Assembly: GCF_016595505.1 (NCBI RefSeq)
Contig: NZ_JAENIL010000041.1
Span: 1 to 64,000, forward strand
DNA from: Pelagicoccus mobilis
GTDB taxonomy: Bacteria > Verrucomicrobiota > Verrucomicrobiia > Opitutales > Opitutaceae
Direction: 5' to 3'
DNA: 64,000 bases
Shown: positions 63,930 to 64,000 of the stretch, in pieces
Numbering within the stretch: the stretch's first letter is position 1
How the letters are laid out: each line of letters opens with the position of its first letter
The notes under the pieces: model-generated
Told to the model about the DNA's origin: nothing
Seen by the model: only the letters and a program-made list of their open reading frames with translations
The model's database searches: none
Position numbers and translations under genes: made by a program

Positions 63930-64000
63930 ATGAGTTTAACAGACACAAACAATCCAGATCGCCAGGAGTGGCTATCCTACCAGACCGGTAATCTTGTCGT
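63930..64000 (+). CDS. Start of a gene cut by the window end
   Basis: An open frame from ATG at 63930 to the edge (SLTDTNNPDRQEWLSYQT and onward), 23 codons visible. No family can be named from so little. It lies 60 bp after the -10-like box of the inverted-repeat promoter, which is the main reason to regard it as real. Confidence 0.5.
   Translation, partial: MSLTDTNNPDRQEWLSYQTGNLV

Overview
The window reads as chromosomal DNA of a marine Verrucomicrobiota bacterium, most likely class Opitutia (Pelagicoccus/Puniceicoccales-like); this is inferred from gene content, with no rRNA in view. Pointers are long TonB-dependent receptors with an 'ELSPFTV' N-terminus and no SusD partner, PSCyt1/DUF1549/DUF1553 plus DUF1501 cassettes, a Rhodopirellula/Verrucomicrobium-type ECF sigma factor with a FecR anti-sigma factor, formylglycine sulfatases, a type-2-like EF-G and weak Shine-Dalgarno sequences. 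No tRNA, rRNA, CRISPR array, IS element or prophage was seen.

Layout. 1-3.6 kb: a minus-strand deoxysugar-type operon (GntR regulator, FAH-family hydrolase, SDR) and a Tas-like aldo/keto reductase, with REP-like palindromes between genes. 3.7-7.1 kb: fusA and a degenerate alpha/beta-hydrolase-like exported protein. 7.4-13.8 kb: four co-directional exported proteins (beta-propeller, trypsin-like protease, two of unknown function). 13.8-18.8 kb: housekeeping genes (aroQ, exported RraA-like, Nif3-like, AlgH-like, rpmJ-rpmE2, serB-menA).

18.9-54.1 kb is an accessory region devoted to polysaccharide use: two TonB receptors, a porin-like barrel, two sulfatases, a sialate-esterase-family protein, a GH86 agarase/porphyranase, a GH2 beta-galactosidase, glycolate oxidase subunits, ThuA, and two cytochrome c/DUF1549-DUF1553/DUF1501 modules. 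One module is the tail of an operon that starts with sigma factor and FecR, and the FecR protein carries a discoidin-type domain. Red-algal sulfated galactan (agar/porphyran) is the best substrate guess.

54.3-64 kb: CNNM/DUF21-CBS protein, a CotH-like exported protein, a Spy-like periplasmic protein, a palindrome-rich convergent gap, phospholipase A1 with a GltS symporter, a ClsC-like phospholipase D lipoprotein, an M48 protease and the start of one further gene.

The most interesting non-coding signals are a pair of 64-nt RNA-like units flanking a sulfatase gene (near-identical 5' block, different but fully paired terminator stems); an exact 16-bp motif upstream of both glycosidase genes; two matching promoters with an inverted-repeat box; and a REP-like palindrome at the start of a cytochrome gene.
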